A stretch of 64,000 nucleotides of DNA from Mycobacterium simiae (GCF_010727605.1 NZ_AP022568.1:2790001-2854000), one strand, 5' to 3'; shown: positions 26,630 through 35,859, numbered from the stretch's first letter. Program-made: numbers and translations. Notes: generated by a model from the letters alone, not told the origin.

Positions 26630-26664
26630 GGCCGGCGTCGATCGGAGTGGCTTCGACGCCGGCC
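26630..26664 (+). terminator. GC-rich hairpin terminator after the methyltransferase gene
   Basis: A perfect 12-bp inverted repeat, GGCCGGCGTCGA (26630-26641) and TCGACGCCGGCC (26653-26664), with an 11-base loop, begins 18 bases after the methyltransferase stop. There is no T-run, as is common for mycobacterial terminators. Confidence 0.7.
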
Positions 26665-26724
26665 GGCGGCATTGCACGAACTCCGACTTCGGCACGGCGA
26701 CTGCGTATTTCGGCCAGTATTATC

Positions 26725-26744
26725 AGTAATCTGGCCGGATTACT
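26725..26744. promoter_or_regulatory. 20-bp near-perfect palindrome, possible operator
   Basis: AGTAATCTGGCCGGATTACT has 7-bp arms AGTAATC/GATTACT around a GGCC centre, with one non-pairing position. It lies in an AT-richer patch about 150 bp upstream of the small membrane gene at 26894, in a 281-bp intergenic region that otherwise carries only the terminator hairpin. Its role as an operator is inference. Confidence 0.4.
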
Positions 26745-26893
26745 CAGGCTAAATCAACATCAGCGGCTCGCGCGCATCCGGACTGTCGCGAATGGCAATT
26801 TCGCTTTCCGAAAGTTTGCCGCGCCGATGTTTAGACATAAGTCCAATGGGTATCGCTACGCCACGGGAATGTCTTTCTCGAACGGAGGTCACG

Positions 26894-27130
26894 ATGCGTG
26901 GTCGCGGGATAATCGGCGCGGTCGTTCTGGTGTGGCTGCTCATTGGGGTCTTCGCAGCTTGGCAACGCGGTTACTTCCAAAATGAGCAAACGAACTGTGT
27001 CACAGCAGGAAACATCGCTCTAACTGTGGTGGCGGGGCCGCTGAATTACGCCGGCGTCAATCCAAAAGTCAAGGATTGCCGTGTGCCGCAACCCAGTTCA
27101 ATGCCAAGTCAACTAGTGTCACTCACGTAA
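26894..27130 (+). CDS. Small single-pass membrane protein
   Basis: 78-aa protein MRGRGIIGAVVLVWLLIGVF with one N-terminal membrane segment (about residues 5-22) and an extracytoplasmic tail containing two cysteines (NCVTAG and KDCRVP), which could form a disulphide. The start ATG at 26894 has GGAGG at 26884-26888. It is followed after 11 bp by the DUF6131-type gene, then by tcrXY, and may be part of the same envelope-stress locus. The family is not recognised by name. Confidence 0.7.
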   Translation: MRGRGIIGAVVLVWLLIGVFAAWQRGYFQNEQTNCVTAGNIALTVVAGPLNYAGVNPKVKDCRVPQPSSMPSQLVSLT

Positions 27131-27141
27131 AGGAAGCTGTC

Positions 27142-27297
27142 ATGATTGTCTTGGGTGTGGTTCTGCTCATTCTTGGATATGTGTTCACCATTCCTTTGCT
27201 GTGGACGATCGGCATTATTCTGATCGTTATCGGCGCGGTGATGTGGGTGCTCGGCGCGGTGGGCCGGCCGGTTGCCGGTCGGCGGTACTGGTATTAG
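27142..27297 (+). CDS. DUF6131-type tiny membrane protein
   Basis: 51-aa protein, nearly all membrane: two hydrophobic helices (MIVLGVVLLILGYVF and WTIGIILIVIGAVMWVLG) and a short basic C-terminus GRPVAGRRYWY. It matches the small mycobacterial DUF6131 pattern from memory. The ATG at 27142 is preceded by AGGAAG. The function is unknown. Together with the preceding gene it forms a pair of tiny membrane proteins directly upstream of tcrX. Confidence 0.72.
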   Translation: MIVLGVVLLILGYVFTIPLLWTIGIILIVIGAVMWVLGAVGRPVAGRRYWY

Positions 27298-27382
27298 TGC
27301 CCGCGGCACGGATACGCCGCTTCACAGGACACGCATAGGGATGTCATAGCGGTGGCTCAGTAGGCCGCGGATACTGGAACTT

Positions 27383-28123
27383 GTGACGCAGTCTCGATCC
27401 TCCGTAGAGCGCGTTGTCATGTGTCGCGCCGACGGCAATCCGATCAACGTGTTGGTCGTCGACGACGAATCGGTCTTGGCCGAAATGGTGTCGATGGCAT
27501 TGCGATACGAAGGCTGGAACATTGCGACGGCCGGGGACGGCGCGTCGGCAATAGCCTCGGCACGTGCCCAGCGCCCCGACGTGGTCGTACTGGACGTGAT
27601 GTTGCCCGACATGAGCGGGCTCGAGGTCTTGCACAAACTCCGCGAGGAAAACCCGCAACTTCCGGTGCTGTTGTTGACGGCCAAGGATGCGGTAGAAGAC
27701 CGGATCGCCGGGCTGACCGCCGGTGGCGACGATTACGTCACCAAACCGTTCAGCATCGAAGAGGTGGTGCTGCGGTTGCGAGCGTTGTTGCGGCGCACCG
27801 GCGTAACCACTGTGGACAGCGGCGCACAGCTCGTCGTGGGCGACTTGGTGCTCGACGAGGACAGCCACGAGGTGACCCGCGGCGGTGAGCCGATCTCGTT
27901 GACTTCCACCGAATTCGAGCTGCTGCGCTTCATGATGCGTAATTCCAAGCGGGTGCTCAGTAAGGCGCAGATTCTCGACCGGGTGTGGAGCTACGATTTC
28001 GGCGGCCGATCGAACATCGTCGAGCTGTATATCTCGTATCTGCGCAAGAAGATCGACAGTGGCCGTGACCCGATGATCCACACGCTGCGGGGTGCGGGTT
28101 ATGTCCTCAAACCAGCCCGTTAG
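27383..28123 (+). CDS. tcrX: Two-component response regulator TcrX
   Basis: OmpR/PhoB-type regulator, 246 aa. The receiver domain (about residues 21-135) has the acidic pocket VVDDE, phospho-acceptor D71 in VVLDVMLPDMSG, T in LLLTAKD and K in DYVTKPF. The winged-helix DNA-binding domain (about 145-245) ends [16 protein letters not shown] use the GTG at 27383; an ATG at 27419 (MCRADGNPINVLVV) is an alternative nearer the receiver domain. The kinase gene overlaps its 3' end. The M. tuberculosis homologue responds to iron limitation, as I recall, but no motif here confirms that. Confidence 0.92.
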   Translation: MTQSRSSVERVVMCRADGNPINVLVVDDESVLAEMVSMALRYEGWNIATAGDGASAIASARAQRPDVVVLDVMLPDMSGLEVLHKLREENPQLPVLLLTAKDAVEDRIAGLTAGGDDYVTKPFSIEEVVLRLRALLRRTGVTTVDSGAQLVVGDLVLDEDSHEVTRGGEPISLTSTEFELLRFMMRNSKRVLSKAQILDRVWSYDFGGRSNIVELYISYLRKKIDSGRDPMIHTLRGAGYVLKPAR

Positions 28124-29624
28124 GTCACGGCGAGTCTGGTCGCTTCGGCTGCGGCTCCTGGTGGGCCAGGTCGTGGTGCTCGCCCTGGTCTGTGTCGGAA
28201 TCACCGCAGCGACCGAACTTTCGCTCAACCACCACTTGATGCGCCAGCTCGACGCGCAGCTCGACGGGACCTCGCACCGCTCAGCGCTGCTGTACCCGGA
28301 ACCGAGCCGCCCCGGCCGGCACCGCGACCGTGACCGCGTCTACTACCCCCGGCCGGGCCCTGGTCCGCGCTTCCTCGACGCGCCCGGCCAGCCCGCGGGC
28401 ATGGTCGCCGCGGTGGTCAGCAACGGCAAGACGGTCGACGCCGGCTATCTGACCAGCATCGGTTCCCGGGCCGCGCTGAGCGACAAGGCCCAGGAGCAAC
28501 TCGCGGCGATTGCCGGCAGCCGGGCACCGGTGACGCTGGACCTCGACGGCCTCGGCCGCTACCGCGTGGTGGCGGCCCCGAGCCGGCGGGGTGGCGACCT
28601 GATCGTTACCGGGCTGTCGATGTCCGATGTCGATGCCACGCTGCTGCAGATGCTCGTGATCTTCGGAGTGGTCACCGTCATCGCCATCGCCGCGGCAACG
28701 ATCGCCGGAATGGTGATCATCCGGCGCGCGCTGGCCCCGCTACGCCGGGTCGTGCAAACCGCGCGCCGCGTTTCGAACCTGCCGCTGGATCGCGGCGAGG
28801 TGGAGCTGCCGGTGCGGGTGCCCGAATCCGACGCCAACCCGGCCACGGAGGTCGGTCAGCTCGCCTCGGCGCTCAACCGCATGCTCGACCACATCGCTGC
28901 GGCGCTGTCGGCGCGGCAGGCCAGCGAGACCCGGGTGCGTCAGTTCGTCGCCGACGCCAGTCATGAACTGCGGACTCCGCTGGCCGCGATCCGCGGCTAC
29001 ACCGAGCTCACGCAACGCATGGGCGACGACCGCGAGGCGGTCGCGCACGCGATGAGCCGGGTCGCGTCGGAGACGGAGCGGATAACGCGTCTCGTCGAGG
29101 ACTTGTTGTTGCTGGCCCGGTTGGACTCTGGCCGGCCACTGGAACGCGACCAGGTAGACCTGTCCAGGCTCGCGGTCGACGCGGTCAGCGACGCACACGT
29201 CGCGGGACCGGATCACCAGTGGGAGCTGGACCTGCCCGAGGAGCCGGTGGTCGTCGTCGGGGATGCGGCCCGTCTACACCAGGTGCTGACAAATCTGCTC
29301 GCCAATGCCCGCATTCACACCGGGGCCGGGACCGTCGTGACGACGCGGTTGAGCACCGACGCAACCCACAGCGTGCTGCAGGTGATCGACAATGGCCCCG
29401 GTATTCCGAAAGCGTTGCAGTCGGAGATTTTTGAGCGGTTCGCGCGCGGCGATACCTCACGCTCCCGTAAGGGCGGAAGCACCGGGCTGGGTCTGGCGAT
29501 CGTGTCCGCAGTTGTCAAGGCGCACAACGGAACCATCGCGGTCGACAGCTCGCCCGGGCGGACCGAGTTCACGGTGCGGTTGCCACTGGATGGGTGGCAA
29601 CCGCCCGCCGCCTCGGTTAGCTAG
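28101..29624 (+). CDS. tcrY: Two-component sensor histidine kinase TcrY
   Basis: Membrane sensor kinase of about 507 aa: first membrane helix near residues 20-40, a periplasmic sensor region with a charged [18 protein letters not shown] stretch, second helix near 185-208, a HAMP linker, the dimerisation/phosphotransfer box [12 protein letters not shown] with the histidine at about 288, then the N box [11 protein letters not shown]1 DNGPGIP and G2 STGLGLAI. The ATG at 28101 overlaps tcrX by 23 bp; a GTG at 28092 is also possible. The 3' end overlaps the convergent lpqH gene by 8 bp. Confidence 0.92.
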   Translation: MSSNQPVRSRRVWSLRLRLLVGQVVVLALVCVGITAATELSLNHHLMRQLDAQLDGTSHRSALLYPEPSRPGRHRDRDRVYYPRPGPGPRFLDAPGQPAGMVAAVVSNGKTVDAGYLTSIGSRAALSDKAQEQLAAIAGSRAPVTLDLDGLGRYRVVAAPSRRGGDLIVTGLSMSDVDATLLQMLVIFGVVTVIAIAAATIAGMVIIRRALAPLRRVVQTARRVSNLPLDRGEVELPVRVPESDANPATEVGQLASALNRMLDHIAAALSARQASETRVRQFVADASHELRTPLAAIRGYTELTQRMGDDREAVAHAMSRVASETERITRLVEDLLLLARLDSGRPLERDQVDLSRLAVDAVSDAHVAGPDHQWELDLPEEPVVVVGDAARLHQVLTNLLANARIHTGAGTVVTTRLSTDATHSVLQVIDNGPGIPKALQSEIFERFARGDTSRSRKGGSTGLGLAIVSAVVKAHNGTIAVDSSPGRTEFTVRLPLDGWQPPAASVS

Positions 29625-30090
29625 AGCAGGTTACGTCGATCTCGAAGGGCTTGTTCACCGGCTGCATCGGGTTGGCCGCGTCGATGCCGGTCGCAGTTCC
29701 GGTGATCTTGTACTTGTTGCCGTCTTTGGTGGCCGAGGCGTTGCCGCCACCACCTGCCGAGGAGTACGCGAGAGTCACGCCATTCACGTTGCCCAGCCCA
29801 ACGGAGGTCACCTGGGGTGGGTTCGCGTCGGTCAGCACCGCGGCGATGCCCGTTGCGGCCCCGCCGATTGCGATGTTGACGTTGCCGCCGGCCGTCGTGC
29901 ACACAACTGAGCCGGTCACGTTCTGGTCTTTGCCATCGATGACGACCTTGGTGCCGCCGCCACCGCTGGCGGAAGCCGACGAGCTCGCCGACGACGACCC
30001 GCTCGTGCTCTTCTTGTCGCTCGAACAGCCGGATAGACCGGCAACCAGAATCGCTGCTCCGGCAACCGCGACCGTCAGTTCACGCTTCAC
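29617..30090 (-). CDS. lpqH: 19-kDa lipoprotein antigen LpqH
   Basis: Secreted acylated and glycosylated lipoprotein, TLR2 agonist and major antigen in M. tuberculosis. 157 aa (159 in M. tuberculosis) with signal peptide [22 protein letters not shown], lipobox LSGC and lipidated Cys22, a Ser/Ala/Gly-rich O-glycosylation linker (about residues 23-50), and a beta-rich domain with two cysteines. GTG start at 30090, preceded by AGGAGA. The last 8 bp are shared with the tcrY 3' end. The divergent alkylsulfatase gene starts 171 bp away, with a perfect palindrome between them. Confidence 0.93.
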   Translation of the reverse strand: MKRELTVAVAGAAILVAGLSGCSSDKKSTSGSSSASSSASASGGGGTKVVIDGKDQNVTGSVVCTTAGGNVNIAIGGAATGIAAVLTDANPPQVTSVGLGNVNGVTLAYSSAGGGGNASATKDGNKYKITGTATGIDAANPMQPVNKPFEIDVTCSS

Positions 30091-30198
30091 CTGTTCTCCT
30101 TTGCCCGATCGTTGCGGCCCACCACGTCGAGGGCCGTTCAGGCAGTATGCGGGTTTGCCGGGCCCCGCAAAAGAGGTTCGCGCAAATTGTTTCATTTC

Positions 30199-30210
30199 GG
30201 TTAATTAACC
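30199..30210. promoter_or_regulatory. Perfect 12-bp AT-rich palindrome between lpqH and the alkylsulfatase gene
   Basis: GGTTAATTAACC is a perfect palindrome in an AT-rich patch, 108 bp before the lpqH start and 51 bp before the alkylsulfatase start. This position suits an operator acting on either divergent promoter. The protein that would bind it is unknown. Confidence 0.45.
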
Positions 30211-30261
30211 ACGCCCAGCAAGTTCTTCCGGGCGAGGGGGCGTTGATGGCACTGTATTGCC

Positions 30262-32136
30262 GTGGACCACAAACCGCCTAGCGCGCCCATCGAATCGGCA
30301 CATCGGAACAATTCCCTGCCCTGGCAGGACACAACAGATTTCGACAACGCCGACCGCGGGTTCATCGCGGCCCTGTCGCCGTGCGTGATCAAAGCGGCGG
30401 ACGGGCGTGTGGTGTGGGACAACGACGCCTATGCCTTTCTGGACGGGCCCGCGCCGGCGTCGGTGCATCCGAGTCTGTGGCGGCAATCGATCCTCAACGC
30501 CAAACAGGGCCTCTACGAGGTGGTGCCGGGCATCTATCAGGTCCGGGGCTTCGATATCTCCAACATCAGCTTCATCGAGGGCGACACCGGAATCATCGTC
30601 ATCGATCCCTTGGTTTCCACCGAGGTCGCGGCCGCGGCGCTCGACCTGTACCGCACCCACCGCGGTGGGCATCGCCCGGTCGTCGCGGTGATCTACACCC
30701 ATAGCCACGTCGACCATTTCGGTGGCGTGCTGGGCGTCACGTCGCAGGCCGACGTCGACGCCGGCGCGGTGGCCGTGCTGGCACCGGAGGGGTTCACCGC
30801 ACATGCGGTGCAGGAGAACGTCTATGCGGGTCCGGCCATGCTCCGTCGCGCGACATACATGTACGGCAGTCTGCTGGCGCGCGGGCCGCAAGACCAGGTG
30901 GGTTGCGGCCTCGGCCAGATACCGTCGTCGGGTGAGGTCGCCATCATCGTGCCGACCATCGACATCCGCACGACGGGGCAGACGCACACTATCGACGGTG
31001 TCGAGATCGAGTTCCAGATGGCGCCTGGTACCGAGGCGCCGGCCGAAATGCATTTCTACTTCCCGCGTTTCCGCGCATTGTGCATGGCCGAGAACGCCAC
31101 GCACAATCTGCACAACCTGCTGACGCTGCGCGGCGCCCTGGTCCGCGACCCGCACGCGTGGGCCGGCTATCTCACCGAGGCCATCGACACCTTCGCCGCG
31201 CGTACCGATGTGGTGTTCGCGTCGCATCACTGGCCGACGTGGGGCCGGGAAAACATCGTCGAGTTTTTGGGGCTGCAGCGCGACCTGTACGCCTATCTGC
31301 ACGACCAAACGCTGCGCCTGCTCAACCAGGGCTACACCGGGGTGGAGATCGCCGAAATGTTCCAGCTGCCACCGGCTTTAGACCGCGCCTGGCACACTCG
31401 CGGCTATTACGGGTCGGTGAGCCACAACGTCAAGGCCGTCTACCAGCGTTACATGGGCTGGTTCGACGGGAACCCGGGTCGGCTATGGCCGCACCCGCCC
31501 GAGGCTCTCGCACCCCGGTACGTGGCGGCGATGGGCGGGATCGAACGTGTCGTAGAACTGGCTCGAACCGCCGTCGAATCCGGTGACTTCCGTTGGGCAG
31601 CAACGCTTCTTGACCACGCGATCTTTACCGACAGCGAGCATGCCGCAGCGCGGGCCCTGTATGCGGACACCTTGGAGCAACTCGGCTACGGCGCCGAGAA
31701 CGCCACCTGGCGCAACTTCTTCCTCAGCGGGGCAACAGAATTGCGTGCCGGAAACTTCGGCACGGCCGGCCAGGTCACGTCACAGACCATGCTTTCCCAG
31801 CTGACGCCGGAGCAGATCTTCGATGGTCTCGCCATTCGGGTCAACGGACCGGACAGCTGGGACCTCGATATCACCACCGACGTCACGTTCGCGGACCTGG
31901 GTGTCAACTACCGGCTCACGCTTCGCAACGGCGTGCTTGTTCATCGCAAGGTCGCCGCCGACCCCGCGACCGCGACGGTGTCGATCCGGCTGGATGACAA
32001 GTCTCGCTTGTTGGCGACCGCCATGGGCGACTTCGACTCGCCCGGTCTGCACATCTCCGGCGACCGCGCCGCACTGCAGGCTTTCCTGGGTGCACTCGAA
32101 CGGCCGAACCCGAATTTCAACATCGTCACGCCCTAG
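30262..32136 (+). CDS. Alkylsulfatase (type III, metallo-beta-lactamase fold; Rv3762c-type)
   Basis: 624-aa SdsA1-like secondary/primary alkylsulfatase. The metallo-beta-lactamase domain (about residues 85-330) has the di-zinc motif TH-S-H-V-DHFGG, then ENATHNLHN and SHHWPTWG. The alkylsulfatase dimerisation domain (about 345-480) contains YMGWFDGNP and HPPEALA. The C-terminal SCP2-like lipid-binding domain (about 510-620) ends PNPNFNIVTP. It hydrolyses alkyl sulfates to alcohol plus sulfate in this family. GTG start at 30262; no signal peptide. Divergent from lpqH. A shorter relative with an altered metal site is encoded at 52404-53663. Confidence 0.9.
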   Translation: MDHKPPSAPIESAHRNNSLPWQDTTDFDNADRGFIAALSPCVIKAADGRVVWDNDAYAFLDGPAPASVHPSLWRQSILNAKQGLYEVVPGIYQVRGFDISNISFIEGDTGIIVIDPLVSTEVAAAALDLYRTHRGGHRPVVAVIYTHSHVDHFGGVLGVTSQADVDAGAVAVLAPEGFTAHAVQENVYAGPAMLRRATYMYGSLLARGPQDQVGCGLGQIPSSGEVAIIVPTIDIRTTGQTHTIDGVEIEFQMAPGTEAPAEMHFYFPRFRALCMAENATHNLHNLLTLRGALVRDPHAWAGYLTEAIDTFAARTDVVFASHHWPTWGRENIVEFLGLQRDLYAYLHDQTLRLLNQGYTGVEIAEMFQLPPALDRAWHTRGYYGSVSHNVKAVYQRYMGWFDGNPGRLWPHPPEALAPRYVAAMGGIERVVELARTAVESGDFRWAATLLDHAIFTDSEHAAARALYADTLEQLGYGAENATWRNFFLSGATELRAGNFGTAGQVTSQTMLSQLTPEQIFDGLAIRVNGPDSWDLDITTDVTFADLGVNYRLTLRNGVLVHRKVAADPATATVSIRLDDKSRLLATAMGDFDSPGLHISGDRAALQAFLGALERPNPNFNIVTP

Positions 32137-32193
32137 CGGAGGCAGAAAAATCGGCTACCACCGTGGCGAGCAACCAGTGCGGCGGATGTGACC

Positions 32194-33162
32194 TCACGCG
32201 ACGTCGATGACGACCTTGCCGAGGACTTTGCGGTCGGCGACATGACGCAATGCCGCGGCGGCCTCTGACAGCGGGAACCGCGCACCGATATAGGGGCGCA
32301 CGGTCCCGGCGGCGAACATTTGCGTCAGCTCCTCGATGTCCCGGACAGCCTCATCGGGGTAATCGGTCATGAAGGTGCGGATTTCCATGCCTCGCACGCA
32401 AATGTCTTTGAGCAGAATGAGATTGAGCGGGATAGCCGGGATGCTGCCTGCGGCATACCCCAGCGTGACAAACGTGCCGCCGCGTGCCAGGCCGCGCAGC
32501 GCCGGCTCGGCATAGGCACCCCCGACCGGATCCAGGACAACGCGTGCGGCGTCGCCGGTGAGTTCACGGATCCGCGACTTGAGATCCTCGCGGTCGTAGT
32601 CCACCAGGGCTTCGGCGCCGCGCTGCCGGCACAGCTCGAGCTTCTCCGGGCTCGACGCCGCCGCCAGCACCCGCGCCCCCATCGCCACCGCCAGATCAAC
32701 CGCCGCCAGACCAACTCCGCCTGCGGCGCCGAGCACCACGACCCAATCACCGGCTGCGACAGCCGCAGTCGAGCGCAACGCGTGATACGCGGTGCGATAA
32801 GTCACCCCGAACGCGGCGGCCGCGGCGAAGTCCGCATCATCGGGCACGACCGTCGCCTGCGTCGCGTCGAGCAGCGCCTGCTCGGCGAACGCCCCAAAGG
32901 TGGTGCCGGCCACCCGCTGGCCCGGGCTGAACGGTGCGCCCGGCCCGGCAGCGAGCACCTTCCCGGCAATCTCATTACCCGGGATGAACGGCGGCGGAAT
33001 TTTGACCTGGTACTTGCCGGCGATGAACAACACATCGGGAAAGTTGACCGCCGCGGCGTGCACCCGCACCAGCAGCTGGCCGGGTCCGGGCACGGGCTCG
33101 GGCACGTCATCGAGTTCTAGATTCTCCGGCGGACCGTACGAGCGACAGACAACAGCGCGCAT
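32194..33162 (-). CDS. NADPH:quinone oxidoreductase family protein
   Basis: MDR-family reductase of 322 aa: GroES-like N-domain (AAAVNFPDVLFIAGKYQ, GNEIAGKV), Rossmann motif VLGAAGGVGLAAVDLA, and the typical RGGTFVTLGYAAG. No zinc-ligand pattern. It is the last gene of the TetR-controlled acyl-CoA block; its ATG shares a base with the TetR stop (TGATG). It is likely an enoyl-type or quinone reductase acting on the catabolic intermediates of this operon, but the substrate is not evident. Confidence 0.85.
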   Translation of the reverse strand: MRAVVCRSYGPPENLELDDVPEPVPGPGQLLVRVHAAAVNFPDVLFIAGKYQVKIPPPFIPGNEIAGKVLAAGPGAPFSPGQRVAGTTFGAFAEQALLDATQATVVPDDADFAAAAAFGVTYRTAYHALRSTAAVAAGDWVVVLGAAGGVGLAAVDLAVAMGARVLAAASSPEKLELCRQRGAEALVDYDREDLKSRIRELTGDAARVVLDPVGGAYAEPALRGLARGGTFVTLGYAAGSIPAIPLNLILLKDICVRGMEIRTFMTDYPDEAVRDIEELTQMFAAGTVRPYIGARFPLSEAAAALRHVADRKVLGKVVIDVA

Positions 33163-33773
33163 CACGCGACCCCCAGGCCGTTGAGACAGAACCGCACCAG
33201 ATGCGTGATGTCCTCGGGTCCGGGCCGCGCGGCGGAGCCCAGGTAGCGGCGCATCGTCGCTGCCGTGCAGCAGAACACGGCATCGACATCGCGGTGCACA
33301 TCGCTACTGCCCAGGGCCGCAACTGGTTCGACGAGAAGATCACGCAGCGGGCGCATCATTTCCTGGTCGACCGTACGCCAGTCGGCGGCCGGCGACAGCT
33401 GTCCGGCCGCGGCTCGACTCTTTCTGATCAGGTCGGGCGCGGCAACCTGGGCCAGCGTGCCCTCGATCCACCGCTCGATCTTGTCCCTGGGTGCCGACTC
33501 CTTCGCCATCTGATGCTCGAGATACGACACGACGATCGCGACGCCACGCTCCATGACGGCCAGGATCAGCTCGTCCTTTCCGGCAAAGTACCGGTAGAAC
33601 GCCTTGTTCGAAGACCCGGCTTCCGCCACGATGTCACTCACCCGGGGCGCATCGGGAGCGACACGCTCCATGACGCGCACCGCGGCGGCCAGGATGCGTT
33701 CGACCTCCTCGGTCGCCTCCCGCTGGCGGTCATCCAGGGCGCGCTCGACGGCCGCAGCCACTCTGTTGGTCAC
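33162..33773 (-). CDS. TetR-family regulator of the acyl-CoA operon
   Basis: 203-aa regulator with an N-terminal helix-turn-helix (about residues 20-70): PRVSDIVAEAGSSNKAFYRYFAGKDELILAV, the classic TetR signature. The C-terminal ligand domain is all-helical. GTG start at 33773 in a four-base GTGA overlap with the acyl-CoA dehydrogenase stop; its own stop overlaps the quinone oxidoreductase start. Being encoded within the operon, it most likely autoregulates the set, possibly through the inverted repeat at 36934-36950. The ligand is probably an acyl-CoA, by analogy. Confidence 0.88.
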   Translation of the reverse strand: MTNRVAAAVERALDDRQREATEEVERILAAAVRVMERVAPDAPRVSDIVAEAGSSNKAFYRYFAGKDELILAVMERGVAIVVSYLEHQMAKESAPRDKIERWIEGTLAQVAAPDLIRKSRAAAGQLSPAADWRTVDQEMMRPLRDLLVEPVAALGSSDVHRDVDAVFCCTAATMRRYLGSAARPGPEDITHLVRFCLNGLGVA

Positions 33774-35077
33774 GGCGAATGTGGGTGTGCCGGAACGCTA
33801 CCGACCAGGGCGCCGTACTTCTCGCGGGCCGCCGCACGGCGAATGTCGAGCATCTCGCTGGGCCAGTCGCCGTCTTCGGCGTCGTAGCCTTTAAGCAGCA
33901 TCCGAGCCAGGTTGACCTTGTGCGCCTCGGTAGGCCCGTCGGCCAGACCCAACGCGATCCCGCCGAGCAGCACGTTCACCAACGGCAGCTGGTCGGTCAG
34001 GCCGAGCGCGCCGTGCACTTGGATCGCCCGCAGCGCAATTGATTTCAACACTTGAGACGCCAGAATTTTACAGGCGGCGATCTCGGCGCGCGCGGCGCGC
34101 TCGTCGCCGTTGTCGATCAGCCAGGCCGCGTGCAGCACGGTCAACCGGAACGGGGTCAGCTCGGTGTAGGAGTCGGCGACGAACTCCTGCACCAGTTGTT
34201 TGTCGGCCAGCGGACTACCCTGCGTGAAACGGCTTTTCGCCCGTCGTGACATCATCTCGACGGCGCGCTGGGCCATCCCGATCGAGCGCATCGCGTGATG
34301 CAGCCGGCCGCCGGCCAAGCGGGTCTGCAGGATCATGAAACCGTGTCCCGTCTCGCCCAGCAGCGCATCGGCCGGCACCCGAACCCCGTCGTAATGGACG
34401 AGCGAGTGACCCGGCTCGTGCGGGTCGGCTCCCACCAGATGGTGGTTGGCTTCCACCGTCAGCCCTTCGGTTCCCGCGGGGATCAGGAAAGTCGAGGCGC
34501 CGCGGTGGACGGGTACGTCCGGATCGGTGATCGCGACGACGATGAAGAACGACGCGACGGAGGCGTTGGAGGAGAAGTACTTTCGCCCGGTGATCACCCA
34601 GTCGTCACCGTCGCGGACGGCGCGCGTGGTGAACACGCGGGGGTCGGCGCCGCCCTGGGGTTCCGTCATCGAAAAGCAGGAGAAGATCTCCCCGGACAGC
34701 AGGCCGGCCAGATAGCGATCCTTTTGGGCTTGGGTGCCGAAGCGCGCGATGATCTCCGCATTGCCGGTGTCGGGCGCTTGGGTGCCGAACACGATCGGCG
34801 CCCACGGGCTGCGGCCCAGGATCTCGTTGATCAGCGTCAGCTTGACGGCCCCGAACCCCTGCCCGCCCAGCTCCGGGCTCAGATGTGGTGCCCACAAGCC
34901 ATTCTCGCGGACCTGCTGTTTGAGCGGGTCGATGATGCGCCGCCGTTCGTCGTTGAGCGGCAGGAATTCGCAGCCAGGGAACAGCACCTCCAGCGGTTCG
35001 ACTTCTGCTCGCACGAACTCGCGAACCCAGGCGAGCTTCTTCTCGAACTCCGGTTCGGTGGAAAAGTCCCAAGGCAT
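33770..35077 (-). CDS. Acyl-CoA dehydrogenase (ACAD10/11-like)
   Basis: FAD enzyme of 435 aa with the acyl-CoA dehydrogenase signatures CFSMTEPQGGADPRVF and RAIQVHGALGLTDQLPL. It lacks the Glu at the classical position between helices J and K by eye (LLGGIALGLADGPTEAHK), a feature to be checked against ACAD11-type members. It belongs with the adjacent phosphotransferase-fold gene: in animals ACAD10/11 fuse exactly these two activities to degrade hydroxyacyl-CoAs by phosphorylation and elimination. ATG at 35077, 17 bp after the SDR stop. Confidence 0.87.
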   Translation of the reverse strand: MPWDFSTEPEFEKKLAWVREFVRAEVEPLEVLFPGCEFLPLNDERRRIIDPLKQQVRENGLWAPHLSPELGGQGFGAVKLTLINEILGRSPWAPIVFGTQAPDTGNAEIIARFGTQAQKDRYLAGLLSGEIFSCFSMTEPQGGADPRVFTTRAVRDGDDWVITGRKYFSSNASVASFFIVVAITDPDVPVHRGASTFLIPAGTEGLTVEANHHLVGADPHEPGHSLVHYDGVRVPADALLGETGHGFMILQTRLAGGRLHHAMRSIGMAQRAVEMMSRRAKSRFTQGSPLADKQLVQEFVADSYTELTPFRLTVLHAAWLIDNGDERAARAEIAACKILASQVLKSIALRAIQVHGALGLTDQLPLVNVLLGGIALGLADGPTEAHKVNLARMLLKGYDAEDGDWPSEMLDIRRAAAREKYGALVGSVPAHPHSP

Positions 35078-35094
35078 ATCGAAAACTCCTGTCG

Positions 35095-35859
35095 TTACGG
35101 AATTCCGCCGTCGGCCCGCACGATGGAGCCGGTGGTGAAGCTGGACGCATCGGACGCCAAGAACAATGCGGCACCGACGATTTCGGACGGGTTGCCGGGG
35201 CGTTGCAGCGAGAGGTGCGCGAATCTGTTGATCTTGTCCTGTTCGAGGTTCCAGGCCTTGCTTACGTCGGTCAGGAAAGGGCCGGCCATCAACGTGTTGA
35301 CCCGCACCGAAGGTGCGAACGCCCGCGCCAGCCCTTCGGTCATCGCGTTGAGGCCCGCCTTGGCTGCCGCGTAGGGAACGATGTCGGCGCCGGGGCGCAG
35401 CGATCCCGTGGAGCTCACGTTGATAATGGAACCGGTGCCGGCGGCCACCATCCGTTCGCCCAGCAACGCCGAAAGGCGAAAGGGGCCTTTCATGTTGAGG
35501 TTGACCACCGCGTCGAACAGCTTCTCGGTGACGTTGCTCAGCTTGTCGTACAGCGGTTGCATGCCGGCGTTGTTGATCAAGGTGTCGATCTTGCCGAATT
35601 TTTCGTAGGCCGCGTCAACCAGGCCGTCGAGTTGCTCCCAGCGGCCGACGTGCACCTGATAGGGCAGGGCGGTGCGTCCAGTCTCGGCCTCGATTTCCCT
35701 GGCCGTCGCCACGCAGTTGTCCATCTTCCGGCTGGCGATCACGACGTCGGCGCCGCAGCGCGCGGCCCCGAACGCCATCTCCCGGCCCAGCCCACGGCTG
35801 CCTCCGGTGATCAGCACGACCCGGCCGGTGAGGTCGAAAAGCTGGTCGGCATAACCCAT
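35095..35859 (-). CDS. SDR-family oxidoreductase
   Basis: Classical short-chain dehydrogenase, 254 aa: cofactor motif TGGSRGLGREM, structural NNAG, catalytic Ser in NVSSTGS and YAAAK (Tyr and Lys), and the C-terminal GSIVRADGGIP. It probably acts as a hydroxyacyl-CoA dehydrogenase in the same operon. It lies 5 bp after the phosphotransferase-fold gene and 17 bp before the acyl-CoA dehydrogenase gene. Confidence 0.87.
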   Translation of the reverse strand: MGYADQLFDLTGRVVLITGGSRGLGREMAFGAARCGADVVIASRKMDNCVATAREIEAETGRTALPYQVHVGRWEQLDGLVDAAYEKFGKIDTLINNAGMQPLYDKLSNVTEKLFDAVVNLNMKGPFRLSALLGERMVAAGTGSIINVSSTGSLRPGADIVPYAAAKAGLNAMTEGLARAFAPSVRVNTLMAGPFLTDVSKAWNLEQDKINRFAHLSLQRPGNPSEIVGAALFLASDASSFTTGSIVRADGGIP

